NCBI GenBank assembly: GCA_017518705.1
Contig: JAFWUC010000064.1
Location: 7,834-71,833, forward strand
DNA length: 64,000 nt
Origin: Clostridia bacterium
GTDB lineage: Bacteria; Bacillota_A; Clostridia; Christensenellales; Aristaeellaceae
Direction: 5' to 3'
Every line of letters begins with the position of its first letter. Position 1 is the first letter of the stretch. This document shows, in pieces, positions 1 through 9,037 of this stretch. A program made the translations under genes and the position numbers. A model generated the notes under the pieces. It was not told the DNA's origin. It saw only the letters and a program-made list of their open reading frames with translations, and made no database searches.

Positions 1-753
1 GCGGAGCCGCTGGATCTGGTGTATCCGGGCGACATAAAGGACGAGGAGTTCGACTTTCTGTTTGACGCGGTCACCCAAAGCGAAAAGCCGGACGAATACC
101 TGTTTTCTCCACTCATGAAAGATTCGCTGCTGGCTAAGTACTGTTCTAAACGGAAAAACGCCGCCGTCAAAGACGAAGTCAGCTACCGTATGTTCCTGAC
201 AGACTACGACAGCTGGTATGCCGGGCTGTCTAAGAGCGTAAGACAGAACATACGCACGTCCTACAACCGGCTGAACACCGACGGAAATACATATTCATTC
301 GAGTTTACTTTGGGCAAGCCCCTTTCGAAACAGCAGTACAACAGGATAAACTCCATCCTTTCCAAGCGGCTCATGGAGCACATGAAGGTCAAAAACCCCC
401 TGACGGGGGCCGCGGTAAGGTTTCTAAAGCTCCTGAACCCCGCCTCAAAGGGGCTTAACAACAGCTCCAACAGCTACTGTGCCATACTGTATGTGGACGG
501 TGAGATCGCGGGCTATACCGCGGGACTGATGAACGGAGGAGTCGTATCAGTGTGCCGCTTCGCCATAGACACCGATTTTGCCAGGTACAACCCCGGCGCG
601 ATCATACACAACGAGCTGGTTAAGCGCCTGCTTGAAAACGATGCTGCCGGCACTCGGGAATATATCTTCTCGCGGGGAGACGAACAGTATAAACTGAGCT
701 ACGGGGGCGAAGCGTTTTCCTACGGCAGCGTCAGGTTCCCCGCCGCGAAATAA
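1..753 (+). CDS. FemAB/BioF2-like GNAT acyltransferase, 5' end outside window
   Basis: The frame is open to the left edge (codons before the GTG at 19 encode AEPLDL), so the true start lies outside. About 250 residues are visible. The C-terminal half has the pattern of the acetyltransferase_6 (BioF2/FemAB-like GNAT) fold: a conserved strand around GEIAGYTAGL, then the IHNELVKRLLE helix and a final SRGDEQYKLSYGG motif just before the end. Such enzymes transfer acyl or aminoacyl groups to cell-envelope or polysaccharide substrates. The substrate here cannot be read. It converges on a second FemAB-like gene across a shared terminator, which suggests an envelope-modification locus. Confidence 0.7.
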   Translation, partial: AEPLDLVYPGDIKDEEFDFLFDAVTQSEKPDEYLFSPLMKDSLLAKYCSKRKNAAVKDEVSYRMFLTDYDSWYAGLSKSVRQNIRTSYNRLNTDGNTYSFEFTLGKPLSKQQYNRINSILSKRLMEHMKVKNPLTGAAVRFLKLLNPASKGLNNSSNSYCAILYVDGEIAGYTAGLMNGGVVSVCRFAIDTDFARYNPGAIIHNELVKRLLENDAAGTREYIFSRGDEQYKLSYGGEAFSYGSVRFPAAK

Positions 754-766
754 GGTCATCGCATAA

Positions 767-797
767 AAAACTCAGGGGTCATTTGCCCCTGAGTTTT
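767..797. terminator. Bidirectional terminator between convergent acyltransferase genes
   Basis: A perfect 12-bp stem (AAAACTCAGGGG paired with CCCCTGAGTTTT) with a 7-nt loop has A/T tracts on both sides, so it can stop transcription from either side. The stop codon of the minus-strand gene lies in the loop. Confidence 0.85.
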
Positions 798-1774
798 CTG
801 TATCCGGCGATCAGCTTTTTGGCCAGGTTCCGGCCCTTTATGAGCAGCGGGCTGCTGGTGATTATGACCCTGGGGTAAGCGTACTCCACGGGCCCGAACT
901 TCTTTTTGTAGTCCCTGAGCCCCACCATGTCGAAGGTCTTGCAGCCCCTTTCCCGCCAGTATCTGATGGCGGTCCAGATCATGTACTCGTTGGGGCGGTA
1001 GTGCTGGAATTCCCGCCAGCTCGCCGCGCCCCAGAAATACGCCGTGTCCCCGAAGCCGGGGAATATGGACGTGGCGATGCACTTGCCGTTTTCCGGCTCG
1101 GTGACTCTTACGCACAGCAGGTTTTCCGGCTTGTCCCTGAACGCTTCCATCAGCCTTATCACCTGCCGGCGGGAGTTGTGGGGCTTAAGGTTCTGCTTGG
1201 CGAACACGTCGATCAATTGGTCGTAATACTCGTTTGCGAAGCTCTCGGAGGGCGGCACGATCTCGAGCACGGCGCCTCGTCTTTCAAACTGGCGGATAAA
1301 GTTGCGGCAGTCGGTCTTGAACACCTTGAACAGCTCTTCGTCCGTGCGGTCGATGTCCAGCATGTAGGTCCTGCGCGTCAGATGGCTGCAGTTTATTGTT
1401 TTGATGTCGTCAAAGCCTATGCGGGCGTCGATTGCCTCCATGTAGCCGCAGCGGTATGTTCTTTTCATGTATTCCGCCACGGCGGGCAGCGCTTCCGCGC
1501 GGGCGAAGCCTTCCGGGGCGGCGAAGCCCATATTGCAGGTGAACCACTGCTCGAAGGGGCTGGCGAACAGCTTTACCCCCAGTTTTCTGAACAGCAGGCC
1601 CACGAACCAGCCCGTTATGTTTTCCTGCTCCAGCTTAAGGTAAACCGCCCTGCCGCGTTTGTCCGCCTCCAGGAAACTTATCCATTCGGGGGTCAAAAAC
1701 ACGGTGTGCAGGTTGTTTGGATCGTTTAATGCCTGCTCGAATTCCGCTTTGCTTGCTTCGGTAACCCGCGTCAT
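779..1774 (-). CDS. FemAB-like/GNAT acyltransferase
   Basis: 331 residues. The start is the ATG at 1774, which overlaps the TGA of the upstream gene by four bases (ATGA), so translation is probably coupled. The frame runs open further upstream, but that part is antisense-like shadow of the next gene. The C-terminal half has hallmarks of acetyltransferase_6/FemAB proteins: YFWGAASWRE, the helix AIRYWRERGCKTFDMVGL and DYKKKFGP. This family transfers amino-acyl or acyl groups onto peptidoglycan or polysaccharide precursors at the cytoplasmic face. It is the last gene of a three-gene minus-strand operon with an MMPL transporter and a NodB-like protein. Confidence 0.75.
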   Translation of the reverse strand: MTRVTEASKAEFEQALNDPNNLHTVFLTPEWISFLEADKRGRAVYLKLEQENITGWFVGLLFRKLGVKLFASPFEQWFTCNMGFAAPEGFARAEALPAVAEYMKRTYRCGYMEAIDARIGFDDIKTINCSHLTRRTYMLDIDRTDEELFKVFKTDCRNFIRQFERRGAVLEIVPPSESFANEYYDQLIDVFAKQNLKPHNSRRQVIRLMEAFRDKPENLLCVRVTEPENGKCIATSIFPGFGDTAYFWGAASWREFQHYRPNEYMIWTAIRYWRERGCKTFDMVGLRDYKKKFGPVEYAYPRVIITSSPLLIKGRNLAKKLIAGYRKLRGK

Positions 1775-2703
1775 TTGCTTTTCCTTTCCAGCCTGAGCCT
1801 GTCCAGGGCCCATTTTGCGTCCATGATGAATTCCCTGCCCGCGCCCCGGGGCCTGTCCGAGGTCTTTTGCCCGAGCAGATATTCCAGTATCTCTCCTGCC
1901 GGGGCGAACCAGCCGTTCATGGCTGAGATACGGTCTATTGTTTCCGTGAACCGGGCGTCGAGGTTCCCGTCCTTCACGAAGCAGTAGGCGAAGTGGGTGT
2001 ATACCAGGCACAGGCCGCCCTCTTTTGCCAGCCTGTCCACGTTCTCACGGCAGAGCAGGCGGCAGAACATGTCCGCGTTCTGCCCGTCGGAGGATGAGAA
2101 CCAGTAGTTGGAGTACGTCTGTTTGCGCTTTATCCGGCAGGGCATGTCCGGGTCGAACCTGAGGGTATTGACTTCGGACACCGTGTGGTTGCGGATGAAC
2201 CTGATCTTCTGCCTGCAGACGTCACCCCAGAATGAGGAGCTGTCAGGGTCGCTGCCGCCGCTTCTCACGCGGCTTTTGCCCAGCAGCCGGCGGGCCGCGC
2301 AGTACAGCGCGCCGACAGGCCGGGAGAACCTTTCGCTGCCCCAGTACACGCAGTCGGAATTCACGTTGTGGTTTATGAATATAGGGGGATAGTCCCCCAG
2401 AGTTTCCCTGAACAGCTCCAGCCCGGAAAGTATCTCTTCCCGCTCGAACACGCCGCTGCCCGCCCCGTGGGAGGCGATCTCAAAGCCCTTTTCCTTAAGC
2501 GAGAGTATGAAATCGCGGTATTCGGGGTCGGAGAGCGTCTGCCCGGGGAAGCCGTCCCGGGAGGGATATGCCCACACGGTCTTGGTGGTCCTAAGTCCGT
2601 GGGAGGCCAGATAATCGTATACGGGCTTAATGTTTTCCACCGTCGCTTTGTCGGTGTCGTCTATGACGGTAAAGGCAAACTGTTTTCCGTTGGGCCAGGT
2701 CAT
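1771..2703 (-). CDS. Polysaccharide deacetylase-like (NodB-fold) protein
   Basis: 310 residues. The N-terminus (FAFTVIDDTDKATVENI, then a long helix and TTKTVWAYP) resembles NodB/CE4 carbohydrate deacetylases, with the acidic DD pair near residues 12-13. A GFEIASHGAGSG segment sits where the HxxxH metal motif is expected, but only one histidine is visible, so the site looks degenerate or diverged. No signal peptide is seen, so it is probably cytoplasmic. ATGA overlaps link it to the MMPL gene upstream and the acyltransferase downstream. It may act on an envelope glycolipid handled by that operon; catalytic activity is uncertain. Confidence 0.65.
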   Translation of the reverse strand: MTWPNGKQFAFTVIDDTDKATVENIKPVYDYLASHGLRTTKTVWAYPSRDGFPGQTLSDPEYRDFILSLKEKGFEIASHGAGSGVFEREEILSGLELFRETLGDYPPIFINHNVNSDCVYWGSERFSRPVGALYCAARRLLGKSRVRSGGSDPDSSSFWGDVCRQKIRFIRNHTVSEVNTLRFDPDMPCRIKRKQTYSNYWFSSSDGQNADMFCRLLCRENVDRLAKEGGLCLVYTHFAYCFVKDGNLDARFTETIDRISAMNGWFAPAGEILEYLLGQKTSDRPRGAGREFIMDAKWALDRLRLERKSK

Positions 2704-4895
2704 GGCTTTTTCCCCTTTCTGCGGGTGCGGACTATCAGGCGGTCTAAGGCGATTAGCAGCGGCGGCAGCAGAAAGACTATGAGCGCGAGGGAGAAGAACG
2801 CGCCGCTGGCTATCAACAGTCCGATCCTGGAAATGTAGTACACGGAGCAGGTGAGGCCGATGGCGAGCCCCGCCGCGAAGAGTATGAGACCGCTGGTGAA
2901 TATTGTGGGCAGGCTTAACTTGAGCGCGCTGGTCACGGCGGCGGGCTTATCTTCTATGCCCCTCTGGCGGATGTAGTTGCTTGTGAGCAGTATTCCGTAG
3001 TCTATGGTCGCACCCATCTGCAGCGCCAGGCAGATCAGGTAGCACATGAAGAATATGGGTATGCCTGCGGGCACGGACAGGGCGGTGTTTATCCACACCG
3101 CGCCCTGTATCACGCATATGAGCATGACCGGCACCGTCGCGGACTTGAAGCTTATCGTGACGATCAGGAATATGGCCAGTATGGTTATCAGGTTCACCCG
3201 CATCAGGTCCCCGCCGAAGGCCTCGGAAATATCGTATGCGCTCACTATCAACCCCGTTACCCCCGCCCCTTCCGGGTAGGCGGACCGGGTCAGGTCTATC
3301 AGCCTGCGGGTGACGGCCATGGCTTCGTCGCCGAAGGAAGGCATGTCCACTTCGAGGATCACCCTGGAATAGCGGTCGCTCAGGAATATGCGCCTGGCCA
3401 GCTCCACCTGCGAAGAGAGCTCGCCGACCTGCGGATTGCCGGGCAGCAGCCTGTGCGCGGCGGCGATCAGTTTGTCGCCCCGGGCCGAAGAACCGAACCC
3501 GCTCACCGTGTAATATCCCTGCACGATCATGGAAGGGAGGTTCAGCATGGAGGCGATCTCTTTGGGAGTGTAGTACTTTACCGCCGCCTCCGCGGTGGTC
3601 ACAAAGCTGTTCACGCTTTTTATTATGTCCCTGCCATGATAGCGGAGGGAGCGGACTTCGTCTATCAGCGCCCGCTGTTTTGCGAAGCTCTCGTCGGAAT
3701 CGTCGCCTGGCAGAAGCAGCACCACGGAGTTGTTGCGTCCGTACAGCTCGAACAGTTTGGCCTGGTTCTGGGAAAGGTTGCCGTCCATAAAGGAGTACTG
3801 TATGCTGCCCTGCAGCGCAACGGCGCCCGCTATCACGAGTATAAGCAGGGGCACCAGCACGAAGCGGGAAGCCTTTGACCGGGCGAAGCGCCCCAGCAGT
3901 TCGCCGCCCAGGGGAATGGGCCTGTGCGCGGTCTTGCGCAGAGGTTTGGCGAACATGAGTATCAGCGCGGGCATGAGCGTGAACACGCTCACCATGCTGA
4001 TAAGTATGCCCTTGGACAGCACCATGCCGATATCGAAGCCTATGGTGAAGCTCATGAACATCAGGCTGCCCAGCCCCGCCACGGTGGTGAGGGAGGAGGA
4101 CGATATGGGCATAAGCGAGCGCCTAAGGGCCAGCTTCATTGCGCTTATTTCGTCCGCTCCCGCGTCGCGTATGTCGCAGAATGCCCGTAGCAGCATTATG
4201 GAATAGTCCATGGCCAGCGCCAGCTGCAGTATGGCGCACACGGCGAAGCTGATGAAGGAAATGGACGGGAACACGAAGTTGGTGCCCATGTTGATGAGTA
4301 TGGACACGGCGATGACGATAAAGAAGATCGCCGGCTCTATATAGCTGCGCCCCGTCAAAAACAGCACCGCCACCACCACTATCACGGCGATGCCCATCGC
4401 CAGAGGGATCTCCTCGGCGATACGGTTTTCCACGTATATGGTCTGGGCGGCGTCGCCGGTCAAAAGCCAGCCGCCTATGTCGCTCAGGCCGCGCAGGCTG
4501 TTCTGGAGCGTTTCGGTGAAGGCGAAAGAGTCATCGGCGTCGGAGTACACGCTCACCCGGTAATATGTGCGTTCGCCATCGCTTTTCACGTCCGCTTCCG
4601 GGTCGAACGAACTGTAGATCACGCCGTCCATCCCGGAAAACCAGTCTTTAAGCTCGAAAGCCTTTTCCTCGCCTATGTCGGGGAACAGCATGGTGATGAT
4701 CTCCGTATGCCCGAACTCGCTGTTCATGAGCTCCAGGCTGGAGCGGGTCAGCGTGTCCCTGGAAAGATAGGTCACAATGTCGTAATTTATGTTGACCCTC
4801 CCCAGCGTGAATATGCTGGCGACGGCCAGAAGCAGATATATGATAAGTATCCCCTTGCGGTGGGACACGACGAAGGATGCGAATCTGTTTGCCAT
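2700..4895 (-). CDS. MMPL/RND-family transporter
   Basis: 731 residues with the duplicated RND layout: TM1 at residues 13-33, a large extracytoplasmic loop, a TM cluster, then a second half with the same order (about 12 TM segments). The TM motifs AMDYS in the first half and ATIDYG in the second match the Asp-Tyr pairs that carry proton coupling in MMPL proteins. The family exports lipids, glycolipids or other hydrophobic envelope molecules. A GAAAGGA ribosome site precedes the ATG. It is the first gene of the operon with the NodB-like and FemAB-like genes, so it may move the product they modify. The substrate is unknown. Confidence 0.85.
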   Translation of the reverse strand: MANRFASFVVSHRKGILIIYLLLAVASIFTLGRVNINYDIVTYLSRDTLTRSSLELMNSEFGHTEIITMLFPDIGEEKAFELKDWFSGMDGVIYSSFDPEADVKSDGERTYYRVSVYSDADDSFAFTETLQNSLRGLSDIGGWLLTGDAAQTIYVENRIAEEIPLAMGIAVIVVVAVLFLTGRSYIEPAIFFIVIAVSILINMGTNFVFPSISFISFAVCAILQLALAMDYSIMLLRAFCDIRDAGADEISAMKLALRRSLMPISSSSLTTVAGLGSLMFMSFTIGFDIGMVLSKGILISMVSVFTLMPALILMFAKPLRKTAHRPIPLGGELLGRFARSKASRFVLVPLLILVIAGAVALQGSIQYSFMDGNLSQNQAKLFELYGRNNSVVLLLPGDDSDESFAKQRALIDEVRSLRYHGRDIIKSVNSFVTTAEAAVKYYTPKEIASMLNLPSMIVQGYYTVSGFGSSARGDKLIAAAHRLLPGNPQVGELSSQVELARRIFLSDRYSRVILEVDMPSFGDEAMAVTRRLIDLTRSAYPEGAGVTGLIVSAYDISEAFGGDLMRVNLITILAIFLIVTISFKSATVPVMLICVIQGAVWINTALSVPAGIPIFFMCYLICLALQMGATIDYGILLTSNYIRQRGIEDKPAAVTSALKLSLPTIFTSGLILFAAGLAIGLTCSVYYISRIGLLIASGAFFSLALIVFLLPPLLIALDRLIVRTRRKGKKP

Positions 4896-4926
4896 AAAAC
4901 AGTCCTTTCGGCAGGTATCCGCTCAA

Positions 4927-4932
4927 ATTATA
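4927..4932 (-). promoter_or_regulatory. Candidate extended -10 for the MMPL operon
   Basis: On the minus strand this reads TGG-TATAAT, an extended -10, about 30 bases before the MMPL start codon. No convincing -35 is seen at 17 bp. Confidence 0.35.
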
Positions 4933-4973
4933 CCATTTTTACCGGGTTAAATTGCTAAATAAAGGTAAAGATG

Positions 4974-5002
4974 TTGAAATCGCCCCGTGACATGCATATA
5001 AT
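4974..5002 (+). promoter_or_regulatory. Sigma-70-type promoter of the dap operon
   Basis: TTGAAA (4974-4979), a 17-bp spacer, then TATAAT (4997-5002). The predicted start near 5009 coincides with the 5' edge of the lysine aptamer. Confidence 0.8.
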
Positions 5003-5008
5003 GATGAC

Positions 5009-5170
5009 CGGATAGAGGCGCGGAAAAGATGTACCCCCGGCGAGCCGACAGGCGCCAGAGCCGAGGGAAGGGCGATTCCGCCGAATCCCGGGAGCAGGTA
5101 TGTTCCCCGGGGTGGTGCGTCGGAGAATATCCGCCGCACTGTCCGCTTGACAAAGCGGGAGAGCTATCGA
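5009..5170 (+). promoter_or_regulatory. Lysine riboswitch (L-box) aptamer
   Basis: The conserved L-box order is present: GATAGAGGCGCGG at the 5' side of P1, an internal AAGGGCGATTCCGCCGAA block, a GTCGG element and the closing GCTATC. P1 pairs GATAG (5011-5015) with CTATC (5164-5168). It lies between a strong promoter and dapA, the standard place for lysine feedback control of diaminopimelate/lysine synthesis. Lysine binding is expected to favour the terminator downstream. Confidence 0.9.
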
Positions 5171-5191
5171 GGAGAAAACGGCTTTACAGCG

Positions 5192-5224
5192 TCTCCCGTC
5201 GGCTGTCCCGGCGGGAGATTTTAT
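5192..5224 (+). terminator. Expression-platform terminator of the lysine riboswitch
   Basis: A 10-bp GC-rich stem (TCTCCCGTCG with CGGCGGGAGA, one G-U pair) is followed by TTTTAT. It sits about 30 bases before dapA and is the likely lysine-dependent off switch. Confidence 0.8.
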
Positions 5225-5255
5225 ATGGCAGATTTTGCATCGGGAGGATACTGAT

Positions 5256-6140
5256 ATGGATCTTAGCGGCTCTCATGTAGCCCTTATAACGCCCTTCAAA
5301 GCCGACGGCTCGGTGAACTTCGACAAGCTGCAGGAGCTGATCGAGTTCCAGATCGCAGCAGGCACGGACGGCATAGTGGTGCTGGGCACTACCGGCGAAA
5401 GCTCCACCATGACCCATGAGGAAGACGAGAACGTGGTCCGCTGCGCGCTGGAAACGGTAAAAGGCAGGTGCCTTCTGATCGCCGGCGCGGGCTCCAACGA
5501 CACCCAGACCGCGCTTATGAAGAGCGAAGCTTACGCCAAACTGGGCGCGGACGCGCTGCTGCTCATCACGCCTTACTACAACAAGGCCAACCAGACGGGC
5601 ATGGTAAAGCACTTTACCTACGTAGCCGACCGGGTGGACTGCCCCATAATCGTGTACAACGTGCCCGGCAGGACGGGCTGCGCGCTGGCGCCCGCCAGCG
5701 TCGAAAAACTGGCGGCGCACAGGAACATAGTCGGCCTTAAGGAAGCCAGCGGCGATATGAGCTATTTTATGAACATAGCCCATCTGGCCGGCCCCGACTT
5801 CCAGCTTTTGTCCGGCAACGACGACCTCATCACCCCCATACTGGCCGCGGGCGGCGTGGGCGTGATAAGCGTGCTGGCAAACGTGGTCCCCGAACAGACC
5901 CGCAGGATAGTGACTTCCTTCCTGGAGGGTGACGTAAAGACTTCCCGGGAACTGCAGCTCAAGTACCTGAAACTCGTGCGCGCCCTGTTCATGGAGGTCA
6001 ACCCCATCCCCGTAAAGGAAGCCATGAACCTTATGGGCATGGAAGTGGGCCCCCTGCGCCTGCCGCTGTGCGAGATGGAAAGCGCGAACCACGAAAAGAT
6101 GGCCGCCGTGCTCAGAGACTACGGCCTGATCGGAGCTTGA
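5256..6140 (+). CDS. dapA: 4-hydroxy-tetrahydrodipicolinate synthase
   Basis: 294 residues, normal for DapA. It condenses pyruvate with aspartate semialdehyde, the first committed step to diaminopimelate and lysine. The ATG at 5256 has GGGAGG eight bases upstream; in-frame codons before it are non-coding. Visible motifs are GTTGE (44-48), YNVPGRTG (134-141) with the proton-relay Tyr134 and Arg139, and the Schiff-base lysine in GLKEASG (Lys162). It is cytoplasmic. The gene is under the lysine riboswitch and one base separates it from dapB. Confidence 0.97.
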   Translation: MDLSGSHVALITPFKADGSVNFDKLQELIEFQIAAGTDGIVVLGTTGESSTMTHEEDENVVRCALETVKGRCLLIAGAGSNDTQTALMKSEAYAKLGADALLLITPYYNKANQTGMVKHFTYVADRVDCPIIVYNVPGRTGCALAPASVEKLAAHRNIVGLKEASGDMSYFMNIAHLAGPDFQLLSGNDDLITPILAAGGVGVISVLANVVPEQTRRIVTSFLEGDVKTSRELQLKYLKLVRALFMEVNPIPVKEAMNLMGMEVGPLRLPLCEMESANHEKMAAVLRDYGLIGA

Positions 6141-6141
6141 T

Positions 6142-6858
6142 ATGAAACTGCTGCTTAACGGCTACGGGCGCATGGGCCGCATGATAGAAGACATCGTGTC
6201 CGGCGACCCGGAACTTGAGATAATCGGAAAGATCGACCCGCTTCTGCCGCCCTGGACGGGAGACGCCGCGCCGGAAGGCATACTGGACTTTTCCCTGCCG
6301 GAGGGGCTGGATACCTCCTTATCGCTGGCCCGGAAGTACAACTGCCCGCTTTTGATCGGCACTACGGGGCTGAGCGACGAAGCGAAGCAGAAGATACAGG
6401 CGCTGTCCCGGCTGGTGCCGGTGATGGCGGAAGCCAATTATTCCCTGGGCGTGGCGGTGCTGAAAAGCGCGGTGCGCATGGCTGCAAAGGCGCTGGGGGA
6501 AAGCTTCGATATCGAGATAGTGGAGACCCATCACCGCAAAAAGGTGGACGCTCCCAGCGGCACCGCGCTGATGCTGAGAGCCGCCGCCGACGACGGCAGG
6601 AACAAGCCCGTCATTTACGGCCGCCAGGGCCGCACGGGGGAGCGGGGCAGCGAGATCGCCATACATGCCCTGCGGGGCGGCACCGTGGCGGGGGAGCACT
6701 CCGTCAGGTTCTTCGGCGACAACGAGACGCTGGAGTTCAGGCATCTTGCCGAAAGCCGCCGCATATTTGCCCTGGGCGCCCTCAGAGCCGTAAAATGGCT
6801 GGGCGGCAAGAGCGCGGGACTGTACACCATGGACGACTTTATGGAGGACACGCTATGA
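6142..6858 (+). CDS. dapB: 4-hydroxy-tetrahydrodipicolinate reductase
   Basis: 238 residues. It performs NAD(P)H-dependent reduction in the diaminopimelate pathway. The N-terminal Rossmann motif reads GYGRMGRMI (7-15). The catalytic signature [15 protein letters not shown] (128-142) carries the His pair, Lys134 and the SGTA loop of the DapB family. It is a little shorter than the usual 250-270 residues but intact at both ends. It follows dapA by one base and overlaps dapH by four bases (ATGA), so the three genes are one transcript. Confidence 0.96.
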   Translation: MKLLLNGYGRMGRMIEDIVSGDPELEIIGKIDPLLPPWTGDAAPEGILDFSLPEGLDTSLSLARKYNCPLLIGTTGLSDEAKQKIQALSRLVPVMAEANYSLGVAVLKSAVRMAAKALGESFDIEIVETHHRKKVDAPSGTALMLRAAADDGRNKPVIYGRQGRTGERGSEIAIHALRGGTVAGEHSVRFFGDNETLEFRHLAESRRIFALGALRAVKWLGGKSAGLYTMDDFMEDTL

Positions 6859-7544
6859 ACGCGCAGGAGATAATCTCTTTCATCGCCAACGCTCCCAAGA
6901 AGACGCCGGTCAAACTGTATTTCCGCGCGTCTCAAACTCCGGATTTCGGCGCCATCAGGCATTTCGGGAACGTGATCTTCGGGGAACTCAGCGAAGTCAA
7001 AAGCTGGCTGGAAGCCAATTCGGGCGTGATCGAAGACTGCGAGATGGAGCTGGATAGGCGCAATTCCGCCGTTCCGCTGATCGACCTTAGCGGTATAAAC
7101 GCCCGCATCGAGCCCGGCGCATATATACGAGACAGGGCGGAGATAGGTGACAGGGCGGTCATAATGATGGGCGCGGTGATCAACATAGGCGCCGTCATAG
7201 GCGAAGGCACGATGATAGACATGAACGCCGTGGTGGGCGGCCGGGCGATAGTCGGCAAAAACTGCCACATCGGCGCGGGCGCGGTGCTGGCAGGGGTGAT
7301 CGAACCGGCCAGCGCGACCCCCGTCACGATTGGCGACGGCACGCTGGTAGGCGCCAACGCCGTGGTGCTGGAGGGCGTGCAGGTGGGTAAAAACGCCGTT
7401 GTGGCCGCGGGCGCGATAGTGACTCAGGACGTGCCGGACAACGCGGTGGTAGCAGGCGCTCCCGCGCGCGTGATCAAATATAAGGACGAAAAGACCAATT
7501 CCAAGACCGCCATAGTCGACGCGCTGAGGAATCTGGGAGATTAA
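6855..7544 (+). CDS. dapH: Tetrahydrodipicolinate N-acetyltransferase
   Basis: 229 residues starting at the ATG that overlaps the dapB stop. An N-terminal helical domain (1-80) is followed by a left-handed beta-helix of hexapeptide repeats from about 85 to 205 ([20 protein letters not shown] and so on), the layout of DapH from Firmicutes. DapH acetylates tetrahydrodipicolinate on the acetylase branch to meso-diaminopimelate, used for peptidoglycan and lysine. The N-terminal domain and Clostridia-like context favour DapH over succinylase DapD. Confidence 0.92.
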   Translation: MNAQEIISFIANAPKKTPVKLYFRASQTPDFGAIRHFGNVIFGELSEVKSWLEANSGVIEDCEMELDRRNSAVPLIDLSGINARIEPGAYIRDRAEIGDRAVIMMGAVINIGAVIGEGTMIDMNAVVGGRAIVGKNCHIGAGAVLAGVIEPASATPVTIGDGTLVGANAVVLEGVQVGKNAVVAAGAIVTQDVPDNAVVAGAPARVIKYKDEKTNSKTAIVDALRNLGD

Positions 7545-7560
7545 GCGAAAGCTATAATAG

Positions 7561-7588
7561 AGGACGGGCAAACGCCCGTCCTTTGTTT
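7561..7588 (+). terminator. Terminator of the dap operon
   Basis: A 9-bp stem (AGGACGGGC with GCCCGTCCT) with a short AAAC loop is followed by TTGTTT, 17 bases after the dapH stop. Confidence 0.85.
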
Positions 7589-7641
7589 ATGAAACGATGT
7601 CCGCGGATGCGGGATGCACCGCGCGGTTTTTCGCAGAAAGC

Positions 7642-8418
7642 CTATTTAAGTATCATCCTTATGATCGCCAGCTGCGCGCGTTTGGGCAGGGCGTTCAGAA
7701 GCAGCAGCAGGGGATTTCGGTTCACGCCGTACACCAAACGGGGACGGCGGGCGGACAGGGCGCTTTTTACCGTCGCGGCAATCTTTTCGGGCGGTACGTT
7801 TTTAGCTTCCACCCGGTCCACGATGCGCTTAAAGCGGGCGGCGTTCAGACGGTACAAATGCGTGTTTTCGCAAAACGCGTCCAGCTTACGGGTCGACGCG
7901 GCCAGCATGCCCGTGTTTACCGCGCCGGGGCGGATCACGATCACCCTGTGGCCCAGCAGCTGCAGTTCCATGTTCAGCGCCGCCGCGTACTTTTCGACCG
8001 CGGCCTTGGTAACGGCGTACACCCCCGTAAAGGGCAGGGGATCGAGAGGCGCGAGTTCGCTGGAAATCATGACTATGCGGCTGTTTTTTTCAAGCAGCGG
8101 CAGGAACGTCCTGTTCACGCGGAACATGCCTGCCAGGTTCACATTGAAGTCGCGGATAAAGTCCTCTTCCGGCATCTCGACCAGAGAGTTTAAGTCGTAA
8201 ATCCCCGCGGCGTGGACTATGCCGCTTAAGCTGCCCGCCTCGCTTTTGACGCGCTCAAATGCCGAACGTATGCTGCGGGAGTCCGTGATGTCGGCCTGTA
8301 TGACGCCTTCGGCTGCGCTTATATCCAGCCCCCACACCCGGTGGCCTTCCCGCCTTAACAGGGCGCATATCGCGCTGCCCATGCCGCCGAGCGCGCCCGT
8401 GACCAAATAATTCCCCAT
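7642..8418 (-). CDS. SDR-family NAD(P)-dependent oxidoreductase
   Basis: 258 residues of a classical short-chain dehydrogenase. The nucleotide-binding glycine motif TGALGGMG is at 7-14, HAAGIY (69-74) matches the NAG-type structural motif, the catalytic serine is at 119-120 and the YxxxK pair is Tyr134/Lys138. The aspartate after strand 2 (LDIS) hints at NAD(H) preference. The substrate cannot be assigned. It is a single gene with its own promoter. Confidence 0.88.
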   Translation of the reverse strand: MGNYLVTGALGGMGSAICALLRREGHRVWGLDISAAEGVIQADITDSRSIRSAFERVKSEAGSLSGIVHAAGIYDLNSLVEMPEEDFIRDFNVNLAGMFRVNRTFLPLLEKNSRIVMISSELAPLDPLPFTGVYAVTKAAVEKYAAALNMELQLLGHRVIVIRPGAVNTGMLAASTRKLDAFCENTHLYRLNAARFKRIVDRVEAKNVPPEKIAATVKSALSARRPRLVYGVNRNPLLLLLNALPKRAQLAIIRMILK

Positions 8419-8450
8419 TTTGTTACCGCCCTTGTTTTTTACCGCCGTTC

Positions 8451-8479
8451 ATTATACAACTTTGGCCGGCATAAGGCAA
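8451..8479 (-). promoter_or_regulatory. Promoter of the SDR gene
   Basis: On the minus strand: TTGCCT, 17-bp spacer, TATAAT, about 33 bases before the start codon. Confidence 0.7.
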
Positions 8480-8493
8480 ATAAGGCGCCCTGC

Positions 8494-8530
8494 GCGAAAG
8501 AAACAGCCCCGCTCTGCCTGAGCGGGACTG
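8494..8530 (-). terminator. Terminator after the ACT-domain gene
   Basis: On the minus strand an 11-bp stem with one mismatch (CAGTCCCGCTC with GAGCGGGGCTG) is followed by TTTCTTTC. Confidence 0.65.
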
Positions 8531-8599
8531 TATGTTTTTGCAATATGCGCAAACGCTTTGCCGAACGGAACGGATCGCGGATCCGGTCTGTTCGATCGA

Positions 8600-9028
8600 C
8601 TACATTTCGCTTAATTCTTCCTGTTCCACCTGCCTGATGCCGGCGCCTCTTAGCGCCTTCATGGCGGCGGTCTCGTCGTCGGGACGCAGTATCATGTACG
8701 CCTGGCCGGGTTTGTCGGAAGTGAAGGCGTAAATGTATTCCACGTTCACGTTCGCGTCCTTAAGGCACTCCAGCACGCCTGCCAGACCGCCGGGGGCGTC
8801 GGGCATGGCAACTGCCAGCACGTTTGCCACCGCCAGCACGAAGCCGTTTTCCTTGAGCACGGTGCTGGTCAGGTACACGTCGTTCACTATCAGGCGGGCG
8901 ATGCCGAAATCGCTGGCCTCCGCCAGGGAGAACGCGCGCAGGTTTATGCCGTTGTCCGCCAGCACGCGGGTCATCTGCGCCAGGGCGCCGGCTTTGTTTT
9001 CGAGAAATACGCTGATCTGTCGTACCAT
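8600..9028 (-). CDS. Tandem ACT-domain amino-acid-binding protein
   Basis: 142 residues made of two ACT domains. The first (2-65) starts VRQISVFLENKAGALAQM, the classic ACT strand-helix motif. The second (about 70-140) contains DAPGGLAGVLECLKDANVNV. No catalytic domain is attached. Stand-alone tandem ACT proteins of this kind often sit beside paaK and may sense amino acids or aryl acids. It follows paaK by nine bases in the same operon. Confidence 0.85.
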   Translation of the reverse strand: MVRQISVFLENKAGALAQMTRVLADNGINLRAFSLAEASDFGIARLIVNDVYLTSTVLKENGFVLAVANVLAVAMPDAPGGLAGVLECLKDANVNVEYIYAFTSDKPGQAYMILRPDDETAAMKALRGAGIRQVEQEELSEM

Positions 9029-9037
9029 GTCTGCCTC

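Noticed and set aside
5029..5280. Open frame before dapA
   Set aside because: It lies in the lysine riboswitch and terminator.
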